A model generated the notes under the pieces. That model had not been told where the DNA came from. It did no database searches and saw only the letters and a list, made by a program, of their open reading frames with translations. From SIG607 sp045605385 (GTDB lineage: Bacteria; Bacillota; Clostridia; Oscillospirales; Acutalibacteraceae), in NCBI GenBank assembly GCA_045605385.1, contig JAZUPW010000042.1, positions 8,411 through 72,410 of the forward strand: a stretch of 64,000 bases of DNA. Reading direction: 5' to 3'. Positions 42,295 through 50,656 of this stretch are shown here, piece after piece. How positions within the stretch are numbered: the first letter of the stretch is position 1; each line of letters begins with the position of its first letter. Made by a program: the position numbers and the translations under genes.

Positions 42295-43027
42295 CAATTA
42301 AAACTCCTTGTACTAGATAACGGTAATTATCATTGGTAATGCATGTGCTCAATGTAATAATTTTATCATCAGCAGTTACGTTGGTTTCACTACGAGTGTT
42401 GCGAATGTAATCTGTCGGATTCTTTGCGGTTTGCAAATAATCTTCAAAAACTTGCTTATCATTAAAATCAAAATAATAAAGCAAGTGTCGGCTGTCATAA
42501 CGGTATGCCGAAAAAATTTCATAGGTAAGAATATGTCCTGGTGTATAGATATAAATATACTTGTTTTCATCAAAGAATGTTTTGTCTTTAAATTTATGAA
42601 CTGAAGCAAACATTGAACCGTTTTTCATATTATGCCCGTATATAATAGTGTTAGGATCGGAAAAATCGGCATTGTTAAGTCGCTGAATATATATACTGCC
42701 CGCAAATTCGTAATCTTTATCAATGTTGTGATTAAGATAATAACTCTCAGGCAGACTTTCGTTTGCTTGCAAAATAGGGTAGTCTACTTTAGTGTTCGGA
42801 ATATTTATCCAACCTATAACGTCTTGATTTCTTTCTTTTAAGGTGGTAAAGTCAATAGGATTATCTGGCTTTTCGAGAACAACCTCCGAAGAAGTATCTG
42901 TACTTACGGAAACATCGGGGAGTTTCTGTTCAGGCCTTAAATACGGATATGCAAGATAAACAGCAAGTATAAGGATAGATATTATTAAAACAATGAGTGA
43001 TGTTACAAAAACAACTCTTTTTTTCAT
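42275..43027 (-). CDS. Class B sortase
   Basis: 250 residues; ATG 43027 with GGAG upstream. Membrane anchor VVFVTSLIVLIISILILAV near the N-terminus, then extracellular catalytic domain with DVIGWINIPNTKVDYPIL, catalytic His in NTIIYGHNMKNG, catalytic Cys in ITLSTCITN and Arg in DNYRYLVQGVLI. Class B sortases anchor specific surface proteins. It precedes the LCP gene with a 20-nt overlap. Neither BspA-type protein in the window has a recognisable sorting signal. Confidence 0.92.
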   Translation of the reverse strand: MKKRVVFVTSLIVLIISILILAVYLAYPYLRPEQKLPDVSVSTDTSSEVVLEKPDNPIDFTTLKERNQDVIGWINIPNTKVDYPILQANESLPESYYLNHNIDKDYEFAGSIYIQRLNNADFSDPNTIIYGHNMKNGSMFASVHKFKDKTFFDENKYIYIYTPGHILTYEIFSAYRYDSRHLLYYFDFNDKQVFEDYLQTAKNPTDYIRNTRSETNVTADDKIITLSTCITNDNYRYLVQGVLIDDIHTK

Positions 43028-43119
43028 AGATTTACTCCTAAAAACAAATATAAATAATTATATACTATAACATAAAATAAGTCAATTTTAAAAAAAATAA
43101 AATTTTTTAAAAAAAGTGC

Positions 43120-43148
43120 TTGACAAATGAAACTATGTGTGTTAATAT
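43120..43148 (+). promoter_or_regulatory. Promoter of the 5S rRNA gene
   Basis: TTGACA at 43120-43125 and TAATAT at 43143-43148, 17-nt spacer, transcript start near 43155. Confidence 0.8.
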
Positions 43149-43170
43149 AACAAAGTCGTCGAGAGACACA

Positions 43171-43288
43171 GTCGGTGTTGATTGGGGTGAGGGTCCACCT
43201 GTTCCCATCCCGAACACAGAAGTTAAGCTCACTTGCGCCGAAAATACTTGGCGGGCAGCCGCCTGGGAAAATAGGTAGATGCCGACAC
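43171..43288 (+). rRNA. rrf: 5S ribosomal RNA
   Basis: The sequence has the conserved 5S core: CCCGAACACAGAAGTTAAG and a symmetric acceptor helix (GTCGGTGT at the start and ATGCCGACAC at the end). It stands alone with its own promoter and terminator; no 16S or 23S is within the window, so this is a solitary 5S gene. Confidence 0.93.
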
Positions 43289-43292
43289 TTGA

Positions 43293-43319
43293 AAAGACAA
43301 GCGAAAGCTTGTCTTTTTT
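43293..43319 (+). terminator. Terminator of 5S rRNA
   Basis: AAGACAAGC and GCTTGTCTT flank a GAAA tetraloop and lead into a T-run. Confidence 0.9.
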
Positions 43320-43389
43320 CTTTAATATGATTTTTTTGATATTTTTAAAGAAAGATAAAATACTAAAATAAAAGAAGAAAGGAACACTT

Positions 43390-44886
43390 TTGCTTATGAG
43401 AACAAGCGGTGTATTAATGCCTGTTTTTTCACTTGCAAGTGATTACGGTATAGGTACGTTTGGAAAAGAGGCATATAATTTTGTTGATTTTTTAAAAACA
43501 GCAGGGCAGAGTTATTGGCAGATTCTTCCTATTAATCCCACAAATTATGGTGACAGTCCTTATCAATCATTTTCTTCTTCTGCAGGTAATCCGTATTTTA
43601 TAGACCTCGATTTGCTTGAAAGTGACGGCTTGCTTGAAAAGAAAGATTTTGTTGGCGTGGATTTTGGCAGAGAAGAATCTAAAGTGGATTATCAGAAACT
43701 TTATGAAAACCGTCTTCCTGTCTTAAGAAAAGCTTATAACCGTTTTAAACTTAATATTCCGCGTGATTACAATGTTTTTTGTGAAGAAAACGCTTTTTGG
43801 CTTGAAGATTACGCTTTGTTTATGGCAATTAAAGATAACAACGGCGGAAAAAGTTTTCTCTACTGGGATGAATCGCTTCGTTTCAGAAGTAAAGTTGCAT
43901 TAGAAAATGCAAAAAAAGATTATAGCGATGACGTTGATTTTTATAAGTTTTTAAATTATATTTTCTATAAACAATGGAATGCTTTAAAAACTTATGCCAA
44001 CAAAAACGGTATAAAGATTATAGGCGATATGCCAATGTATGTTGCGCTTGACAGCGCTGATGTTTGGGGATGTCCCGAACAGTTTTTGCTTAACAGCAAT
44101 TTAACACCCGTAAGTGTTGCAGGTTGTCCGCCCGATGCTTTTTCCCATGAAGGTCAACTTTGGGGTAATCCGCTTTATAATTGGGATTTAATGGAAAAAG
44201 AGGGATTCGCTTGGTGGAAAAAACGAATGAGCGTGGCACTTAAAACTTACGATATTATTCGTATTGACCACTTCCGTGGTTTTGAGTCGTTTTATTCCGT
44301 ACCGTACGGTAGCGAAAATGCGGTTAAGGGCAAATGGGTAAAGGGACCTGGTATGAAATTATTCAACAGTCTTACCGAATATTTTGGTACTCTTCCCATA
44401 ATAGCCGAAGATTTAGGTTTCTTAACCAAAGAAGTCCAAAAACTTTTAAGCAATTCTGGTTTTCCGGGCATGAAAGTTCTCCAGTTTGCCTTTGATTCGC
44501 GTGAGGAAAGTGATTATTTACCGCATAATTATATTAAAAATTGCGTGGTGTATACAGGTACTCATGATAACGATACCATAAACGGTTGGTCTAAAACTGC
44601 TCCCAAAGCGGATGTTGAATTTGCTGAAAAATATATGCATTTGGATAAAAACGAAGGTATTAACTGGTGTATGATGCGTACAGCGCTTATGAGTGTTGCC
44701 GATACCTGTATATTAATGATGCCGGATTTAATGGGCGCGGGCAGTGAAGCGAGAATTAATACCCCCGGAACGTTGGGTGAAAACTGGCGTTGGCGCATTA
44801 CAAAGGGCTGTGTTAATGATTGGCTTGCTGGTATACTTTACGAAAACACAAAACTGTATTCGCGCTTACCTTTAGAAGATAAATAA
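43390..44886 (+). CDS. malQ: 4-alpha-glucanotransferase (amylomaltase)
   Basis: About 498 residues. TTG 43390 is 6 nt from AGGA, a normal spacing; ATG 43396 is 12 nt away and would give an N-terminus beginning MRTSGVLMPVFSLAS. GH77 motifs: SYWQILPINPTNYGDSPYQS, GIKIIGDMPMYVALDSADVW, IRIDHFRGFESFYSVP with nucleophile Asp, PIIAEDLGFLT with acid/base Glu and YTGTHDNDTINGW. It rearranges alpha-1,4-glucans for maltodextrin or glycogen use. Standalone gene. Confidence 0.95.
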   Translation: MLMRTSGVLMPVFSLASDYGIGTFGKEAYNFVDFLKTAGQSYWQILPINPTNYGDSPYQSFSSSAGNPYFIDLDLLESDGLLEKKDFVGVDFGREESKVDYQKLYENRLPVLRKAYNRFKLNIPRDYNVFCEENAFWLEDYALFMAIKDNNGGKSFLYWDESLRFRSKVALENAKKDYSDDVDFYKFLNYIFYKQWNALKTYANKNGIKIIGDMPMYVALDSADVWGCPEQFLLNSNLTPVSVAGCPPDAFSHEGQLWGNPLYNWDLMEKEGFAWWKKRMSVALKTYDIIRIDHFRGFESFYSVPYGSENAVKGKWVKGPGMKLFNSLTEYFGTLPIIAEDLGFLTKEVQKLLSNSGFPGMKVLQFAFDSREESDYLPHNYIKNCVVYTGTHDNDTINGWSKTAPKADVEFAEKYMHLDKNEGINWCMMRTALMSVADTCILMMPDLMGAGSEARINTPGTLGENWRWRITKGCVNDWLAGILYENTKLYSRLPLEDK

Positions 44887-44892
44887 TATTTT

Positions 44893-44922
44893 ACGCCTTG
44901 GTTAAAACTAAGGCGTATTTTT
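44893..44922 (+). terminator. Terminator after malQ
   Basis: ACGCCTTGGTT and AACTAAGGCGT form a stem with two G.U/mismatch-tolerant pairs around AAA, followed by ATTTTT. Confidence 0.8.
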
Positions 44923-44927
44923 ATATA

Positions 44928-44956
44928 TTGATTTTTTTTATGGACAAATGTATAAT
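44928..44956 (+). promoter_or_regulatory. Promoter of the LRR-dockerin-Bmp gene
   Basis: TTGATT at 44928-44933 and TATAAT at 44951-44956, exactly 17 nt apart, 31 nt before the ATG. Confidence 0.7.
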
Positions 44957-44987
44957 ATAGTTATTAATACTTTAGGGGGATTTTGGT

Positions 44988-47870
44988 ATGAAAAAACTCT
45001 TAGCAATTGTTTTAACATTAACGCTTGTTTTATGTTGTGTGCCTTTTGGCTTTACTGCAAATGCTGCTTCAAGCGGTATAACAGGAGATTGTACATGGGC
45101 GCTTAACGGTACGGTGCTTACCATTAGCGGAAGTGGTGAGACAGGTAACTATTATTGGGATGAAACCCCATGGGGATATGATATTACCGAAGTGATTGTT
45201 GAAGACGGTGTTACATATCTTGGAGACAGAATTTTTGCCGACTGTACAAAACTTTCAAAAGTTACTTTAGGCAAAGATTTAAAAACAATAAGAATGAACG
45301 CTTTTGAATACTGTGAATCGCTTGAAAGTATTGAAATTCCTGACGGAATTGTTGATATTGGTACTGAGGCGTTTTATTGCACGGGCATTTATAATAATGA
45401 AGATAATTGGGAAGACGGTGCGCTTTATATTGGTAAACATTTAATTTGCACCCAAGCAGATAATTTACCAAACGAGTATTCTGTTAAAGAAGGCACTTTA
45501 ACTATTGCACACAGCGCTTTTGAAGATTGTAGCGATTTAACTTATATTTATATTCCCGAAAGTGTTGTTAATATTGGTGCCGACACATTTTACAACTGTA
45601 AAAATTTAACAGAAATTAACATTCCAAGCAGTGTTGAATATATCGGTTCCAATGCTTTTTATAATTGCAAATCTATTGAAAACGTATATATTGCTGATTT
45701 AGGCGCTTGGTGTAATACCGAATTAATTAACTATGAATCAATACCATTTAATTATAATCCAAATGTTTATATTAACGGGGTACTTGTTGAAGGTGAATTG
45801 GTAATCCCAGATGATATTTATTCTATTTCTGCTTATACTTTTTATGGATTAGATTCTATTACAAGTGTTGTTTTAGGAGATTCGGTTGAATTTATAGGCC
45901 AAGAGGCTTTTGCTGATTGTGAAAAGTTAGTAAGTATTTCTATGCCGGAAGGTATGGAGATAATTGAATATAGGGCTTTTTATGCTTGCGATTTGCTTGA
46001 AAGCATTAATATTCCAAATTCAGTTACTTACGTAGGTCAAATGGCTTTTGACGGTACTGCATATTTTGAAAATGAATCTAATTGGGAAAACGGCGTATTT
46101 TATACAGGCAGACATTTATATAAGGCAAAATATAACGAAGTAATAGGGGAGTACACCGTAAAAGATGGCACTTTGACAATAGTTGAAAGAGCTTTTTCCG
46201 GTAATCAGGAAATCACTTCTGTTATTATTCCTGAGGGTGTTACAACAATTGATTACGACGCTTTCTGCTATTGCCCAAAACTTACATCGGTTACTTTACC
46301 GAAAAGTGTTACTTTAATTGGCGAATATGCATTTGACGATTGCGATGCGCTTATAGACGTTTACTACGGTGGAACTGTGGAAGACAGAGAAAATATTTTT
46401 ATTTGTGAAAACAATTCGCCTTTAATGAGTGCATCATGGCATTACGATGACAAAACTGTAACCGAAATTGTGCCGGGTGACGTTAACGGGGACAGCGTTA
46501 TGAACGTTTCGGATTTAGCGCAACTAAAAAAACTTCTTGCAGGACTTTTAAGTGAAGTTGAAATTGAAAACCTTAATGCCGATATTGATGGTAACGGTAC
46601 GGTTAATGCGGGCGATTTAGCGCTTCTTAAAAAGGCAATTGCGGGTCTTGCTTCTTTAGATACTCCTGATAATGATGACGGCAATGATGATGAACCTACA
46701 CAGCCTGAAACTTCAGAACTGCCGCTTGATGAAGTGCCGCTTAATATTGATTATAAAGTTGCCGATGATTTTAAAATTGGTGTAATTTGCCTGCATGATG
46801 AGTTGTCAACCTATGATGCTAATTTTATTAACGGCATAAACAAGGTAAAAACAGCGCTGAATTTAAACGATGATCAGGTTGTTTTAAAAACTAATATTCC
46901 TGAATCTCACGAATGTTATACTGCGGCTAAAGAACTTGCTGAAATGGGTTGCGACATAGTTTTTGCTGATTCTTACGGTCATGAAAACTTTATGCTTAAG
47001 GCTGCAAAAGAGTTCCCTGACGTTGAATTCTGTCACGCTACAGGGGTAATGGCGCATACCATAGGTCTTGATAACTTCCATAATGCCTTTGCCAAAATTC
47101 ACGAGGGCCGTTATTTAACAGGTGTTGCGGCAGGAATGAAACTTAATGAATTGATAAAGAATGGTACGATAAATGCTGACAATGCAAGGATTGGTTTTGT
47201 TGGTGCATTTAATTTTGCCGAGTGTATTTCTGCTCAAACTGCATTCTATTTAGGCGCAAAATCTGTTTGTCCTACCGCAATTATGGACGTACAATACATA
47301 TATTCCTGGTATGACGTTGAAAGGGAAAAAGAAGCCGCTGAATACCTTATTAGAAACGGTTGTGCGGTTATCAGCCAGTATTCTGATTCTATAGGTGCAC
47401 CTATGGCTTGTGAGGCTGCAGGAGTAGCAAACTTCGGTTATAACGTTGATTATACTAAAGAATGCCCGAACACTTTTGTACTTTCAACAAATATTGATTG
47501 GTCGCACTACTTTAATTATATTATCGGTTGTGTTGTTAAAGGCGAAGAAATTGCTGTTGACTGGGCAGGCGGTATAGACGAGGGCGCGGTTGTTCTTTCT
47601 GCAATTAATTCTAAAGTTGCCGCTAAAGCAACATTAGAGGCTGTAAGAGAAAAAGCAACTGCACTTACTAAAGGCGTAATTAATGTATTTGATACTAAAA
47701 ATATAACTGTAAACGGTAATAAAATAAATTCTTACATAGCAGACGTTGACTTTGATATCAATTTTGTTCCCGAAACCGAAGTGGTTGAAAACGGTGTGAT
47801 TTACGAATCTACAAAACGAAGTGCTCCATATTTCGATTTAAAAATAGATGGTATTACAATTAAAAATTAA
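44988..47870 (+). CDS. Secreted LRR (BspA) + dockerin + Bmp/PnrA-like fusion protein
   Basis: 960 residues. Signal peptide MKKLLAIVLTLTLVLCC to about TANAAS; head GDCTWALNGTVLTISGSGE shared with the other BspA protein; BspA LRR_5 repeats to about residue 480; a two-repeat dockerin near 495-560 (PGDVNGDSVMNVSDLAQLKK and DIDGNGTVNAGDLALLKK, both with full Asp/Asn calcium ligands); an acidic Pro/Glu linker; then a Bmp/PnrA-like binding domain from about 590: FKIGVICLHDELSTYDANF, DIVFADSYGHENFM, EFCHATG, ARIGFVGAFN, GYNVDYTKECPNTFV. PnrA-type proteins bind nucleosides or similar ligands. The combination is very unusual. Confidence 0.85.
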   Translation: MKKLLAIVLTLTLVLCCVPFGFTANAASSGITGDCTWALNGTVLTISGSGETGNYYWDETPWGYDITEVIVEDGVTYLGDRIFADCTKLSKVTLGKDLKTIRMNAFEYCESLESIEIPDGIVDIGTEAFYCTGIYNNEDNWEDGALYIGKHLICTQADNLPNEYSVKEGTLTIAHSAFEDCSDLTYIYIPESVVNIGADTFYNCKNLTEINIPSSVEYIGSNAFYNCKSIENVYIADLGAWCNTELINYESIPFNYNPNVYINGVLVEGELVIPDDIYSISAYTFYGLDSITSVVLGDSVEFIGQEAFADCEKLVSISMPEGMEIIEYRAFYACDLLESINIPNSVTYVGQMAFDGTAYFENESNWENGVFYTGRHLYKAKYNEVIGEYTVKDGTLTIVERAFSGNQEITSVIIPEGVTTIDYDAFCYCPKLTSVTLPKSVTLIGEYAFDDCDALIDVYYGGTVEDRENIFICENNSPLMSASWHYDDKTVTEIVPGDVNGDSVMNVSDLAQLKKLLAGLLSEVEIENLNADIDGNGTVNAGDLALLKKAIAGLASLDTPDNDDGNDDEPTQPETSELPLDEVPLNIDYKVADDFKIGVICLHDELSTYDANFINGINKVKTALNLNDDQVVLKTNIPESHECYTAAKELAEMGCDIVFADSYGHENFMLKAAKEFPDVEFCHATGVMAHTIGLDNFHNAFAKIHEGRYLTGVAAGMKLNELIKNGTINADNARIGFVGAFNFAECISAQTAFYLGAKSVCPTAIMDVQYIYSWYDVEREKEAAEYLIRNGCAVISQYSDSIGAPMACEAAGVANFGYNVDYTKECPNTFVLSTNIDWSHYFNYIIGCVVKGEEIAVDWAGGIDEGAVVLSAINSKVAAKATLEAVREKATALTKGVINVFDTKNITVNGNKINSYIADVDFDINFVPETEVVENGVIYESTKRSAPYFDLKIDGITIKN

Positions 47871-47888
47871 AATAGTTTTAAAAATGTA

Positions 47889-47923
47889 TCAGGGCGAAGT
47901 AAACGCTTCGCCCTGAGTTTTTT
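47889..47923. terminator. Terminator between fusion gene and dpaB
   Basis: TCAGGGCGAAG and CTTCGCCCTGA form an 11-bp stem around TAAACG, followed by GTTTTTT on the plus strand; the convergent dpaB stop lies at its edge. Confidence 0.85.
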
Positions 47924-48497
47924 ATATAGCCAATAACGGTTGCAGTTGTTTTCCGTTTAAAGCATATTCAATTGTTTGCGGTATTTTTTCAAATATTGAA
48001 ATCAGCGACGTGGATTTTTTTATAGCGTCATCCTGCGCAAAGGGAACAAAATAAACATTTTTTGTGTTAAGCAATAAACCAATGTTCTTTGCCGAAGCAG
48101 AAAGCGCATCGTTTGTGGCAATGCACAGTACAACAGGCCGTTCGTTTCTTAAGTGTGCCTTTACAGCCATTGTAACCGAAGAATCGGTAATACCGTTGGC
48201 AATTTTCCCAAGCGTGTTTCCCGTGCAAGGGGATACAACCAAGATATCAAGTAAACGCTTAGGACCAATCGGCTCGGCTTGTATTACTGTGTGTACAATT
48301 TCTTTTTTGGTAATTTCTTCAACCTGTGCTTGTAATTCTTTATGGTTTGTGAATCTTGTATCGCTGTTATATACAATATCAGACATTATAGGCGTTATAT
48401 CGGCGCCTAATTCACTTAAATTTTTCAATTGTTTCAGTGATTCGGCTATCGTGCAAAACGAACCGCACATAGCATATCCCAAGCGTATTCCTTTCAT
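47922..48497 (-). CDS. dpaB: Dipicolinate synthase subunit B
   Basis: 191 residues, flavoprotein-like fold. Key segments: IRLGYAMCGSFCTIAESLKQ, GADITPIMSDIVYNSDTRF, PIGPKRLLDILVVSPCTGNT, GITDSSVTMAVKAHLRNERP and FVPFAQDDAIKKSTSLI. With DpaA it oxidises dihydrodipicolinate to dipicolinic acid in the mother cell. Start overlaps the dpaA stop by 4 nt. Confidence 0.95.
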   Translation of the reverse strand: MKGIRLGYAMCGSFCTIAESLKQLKNLSELGADITPIMSDIVYNSDTRFTNHKELQAQVEEITKKEIVHTVIQAEPIGPKRLLDILVVSPCTGNTLGKIANGITDSSVTMAVKAHLRNERPVVLCIATNDALSASAKNIGLLLNTKNVYFVPFAQDDAIKKSTSLISIFEKIPQTIEYALNGKQLQPLLAI

Positions 48498-49348
48498 ATT
48501 TTCTCCTCGTTTGTATCAGCCAAATCCGTTAAAATTTTGTATTGGCTATCCTTAAATAGTTGGTTTTCGTATAATATATTAAGCACTGTTTGCGAAATAA
48601 TTTGCCCTGCGGTTATAAAGGCAGTTTTGCCAGGTAATGACGGTGCTTCTAAAAACTTAATGTTGTTTTCAATAACTGCTTTTTTATCGAAACCCGCATT
48701 GGCTGTGGCAAGTTCAACAAATAAAGTGTCTTTTCGTGCATTTTTAAGCACTTCGTTATTAAATACTTCTGCTTCTACCGTGTTGAACACAATATCAAAT
48801 TTACTTATATGTTCACTTAATCGGTAGGTGTTTATCTTTTTAATTCCGTGACAATCAAGCAGTGAAAAATCTGTATTATTTCTTGCCGAAACGTATAAAT
48901 CACAACCAAAAGAAGTTAAGCGAGAAACAAGTATTTTACCAACTCTGCCGTAACCGCATACTAATACTTTTGCGTTCCAAAGCGTAATGTCGGTATTATT
49001 TATTGCAAGGCTTATAGCACCTTCCGCCGTTGGTACTGCATTGTAATATGCAAAATCATCGCGTTTAATAATATCCGTTACGTATTCATTATCAAAAACG
49101 CCGCCTATTACAAGACGCGCATATTTAAGTTTCGGTAAAATTTCTTCAAGACAAACGGGTTCTCCGTTAGGTCCTGTGTTTAAATGTATTCGGTCGCGGG
49201 TAACGGGAATAGGCAAAATAACAATATCGTTTTTTGTGAATTTAGTGCTTAAAGTTTTATAAAATGAAACACTAAACCCTTTTTTCTTTAAAATTTCAGC
49301 CATAACAGTAAATCTTTTATCGGTACTAACTATAACAATATTGTACAT
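48494..49348 (-). CDS. dpaA: Dipicolinate synthase subunit A
   Basis: ATG 49348 (GGGGTGG site) instead of the longer frame to 49402; 284 residues. NAD-binding Rossmann domain with VLVCGYGRVGKILVSRL, then DLYVSARNNTDF and FVELATANAG-like segment; N-terminal domain with LPIPVTRDRIHLNTGPNGEP. The last 4 nt overlap dpaB. Together they make spore dipicolinate, matching the spore genes elsewhere in the window. Confidence 0.93.
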   Translation of the reverse strand: MYNIVIVSTDKRFTVMAEILKKKGFSVSFYKTLSTKFTKNDIVILPIPVTRDRIHLNTGPNGEPVCLEEILPKLKYARLVIGGVFDNEYVTDIIKRDDFAYYNAVPTAEGAISLAINNTDITLWNAKVLVCGYGRVGKILVSRLTSFGCDLYVSARNNTDFSLLDCHGIKKINTYRLSEHISKFDIVFNTVEAEVFNNEVLKNARKDTLFVELATANAGFDKKAVIENNIKFLEAPSLPGKTAFITAGQIISQTVLNILYENQLFKDSQYKILTDLADTNEEKI

Positions 49349-49367
49349 TTTTCCACCCCAAAATAAA

Positions 49368-49418
49368 ACACCACAGAATAATAGGTAATTTGTATTTACC
49401 ACTATTATTCTATGGTGT
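49368..49418 (-). terminator. Terminator of cca, in the gap before dpaA
   Basis: On the minus strand ACACCATAGAATAATAG pairs with CTATTATTCTGTGGTGT around a long loop, followed by TTTTATTTT. One mismatch. Confidence 0.7.
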
Positions 49419-49431
49419 AATTAAATTTTTG

Positions 49432-50565
49432 TTACGGTTTAATTAAATTAATTAAATGTTCCTTAGTGTTTAATTTCGGGTTTTCTATAACAAAATCACT
49501 TAATTGGTGTAATATTTCACCTATTGTATTACCGCTAAACCCAAGGTTGATTAAATCGTTACCGTCAATTGCTAAATGAGAAATTAAATAAGGTTCTTTA
49601 TTATTTAATACTTCATCAACAATTCTTGAGTCTTGATTTAAAAGAATTAAGGCATCTTTAGTTTCTGTTTCGCCGAAGTCACGCATACACTTTTTAATTT
49701 GCGTAGTGCTTTTGGTTTCTTCGTTCAGAACACTGAAAATGTTTTTGCAGTATTTTTTTAAATCGTTATCGGTTTTTAACAGTTCGCAAAGCGCAACGGC
49801 ATTTATATTATTATGTTTGCAAAAGTAAGCAAGTCGCAGTTCTTTTCGTTTTTCAAGTTTATCAATTCCTATAAAATTTGCCTTTTCAATTCCTATAAAA
49901 GAAAAGGCGCTTTCTTGGAACAGGGGGGCAGCGTTTGTTGGAAAATCACTACATAAAATTTTAAAAAATTCTGTGGCAATACGTTCACGGCTGATTTTTT
50001 CAAGTAAATACGATTTTTCTAAAGCGCTTTTTAAGGTGTATTCTTCAATATTAAATCCCAAAACACTTGAAAAACGAAAAAGTCTTAAAATTCTTAAGGC
50101 ATCTTCGGTAAATCTTAAATCTGCATTACCTACAGCCCGCAAAGTTTTATTGTTAAGATCCTCAATACCGCCGAAAACATCTAAAATTCCACGTTCAAAA
50201 TGATATGCAAGTGCATTTACGGTAAAATCGCGTCGTGATAAATCTTCTTTTATATCACTGACAAATTCTACTTTTTCAGGGCTTCGGTGATTTTTATAAT
50301 CACCGTCGGTTCGGTAGGTGGTGACTTCATAAGGGGTATTATTTATTAAAACGGTTACCGTTCCGTGTTTTAAACCTGTGTCAATTGTTTTAGAAAATAG
50401 TTTTTTTACATTTTCAGCGGGGCAGGAAGTGGCAATATCGTAGTCAAGCGGTGTTTTATTTAGTAACATATCTCTTACACAACCGCCAACACACCAGGCC
50501 TCAAATCCTGCGTTTTCTAGGGTTAATATTATATTTTTCGGTTCTTGCGGCAGTGAAAATTGCAT
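49432..50565 (-). CDS. cca: CCA tRNA nucleotidyltransferase
   Basis: 377 residues. Head domain GGCVRDMLLNKTPLDYDIAT with catalytic DxD, VTTYRTDGDYKNHRSP, VKEDLSRRDFTVNALAYHF-like segment, and body EDALRILRLFRFSSVLGF with the ATP/CTP-recognition EDxxR motif. It builds or repairs the 3'-CCA of tRNAs. The tRNA-Thr in this window already encodes CCA. Confidence 0.95.
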   Translation of the reverse strand: MQFSLPQEPKNIILTLENAGFEAWCVGGCVRDMLLNKTPLDYDIATSCPAENVKKLFSKTIDTGLKHGTVTVLINNTPYEVTTYRTDGDYKNHRSPEKVEFVSDIKEDLSRRDFTVNALAYHFERGILDVFGGIEDLNNKTLRAVGNADLRFTEDALRILRLFRFSSVLGFNIEEYTLKSALEKSYLLEKISRERIATEFFKILCSDFPTNAAPLFQESAFSFIGIEKANFIGIDKLEKRKELRLAYFCKHNNINAVALCELLKTDNDLKKYCKNIFSVLNEETKSTTQIKKCMRDFGETETKDALILLNQDSRIVDEVLNNKEPYLISHLAIDGNDLINLGFSGNTIGEILHQLSDFVIENPKLNTKEHLINLIKP

Positions 50566-50656
50566 ATTTTTCTCCTAAATTTAAAATTATTGTTTATTTT
50601 TTCATCAAAAAGCAATATAATAAAGATTAATAAAAGAAATTTAAGGGTGGTCACTT

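Noticed and set aside
29227..47870. CRISPR-like repetitive DNA in the LRR genes
   Set aside because: The repetition is in protein-level LRR units of about 23 residues with variable DNA, not constant direct repeats with spacers; no CRISPR array is visible in the window.
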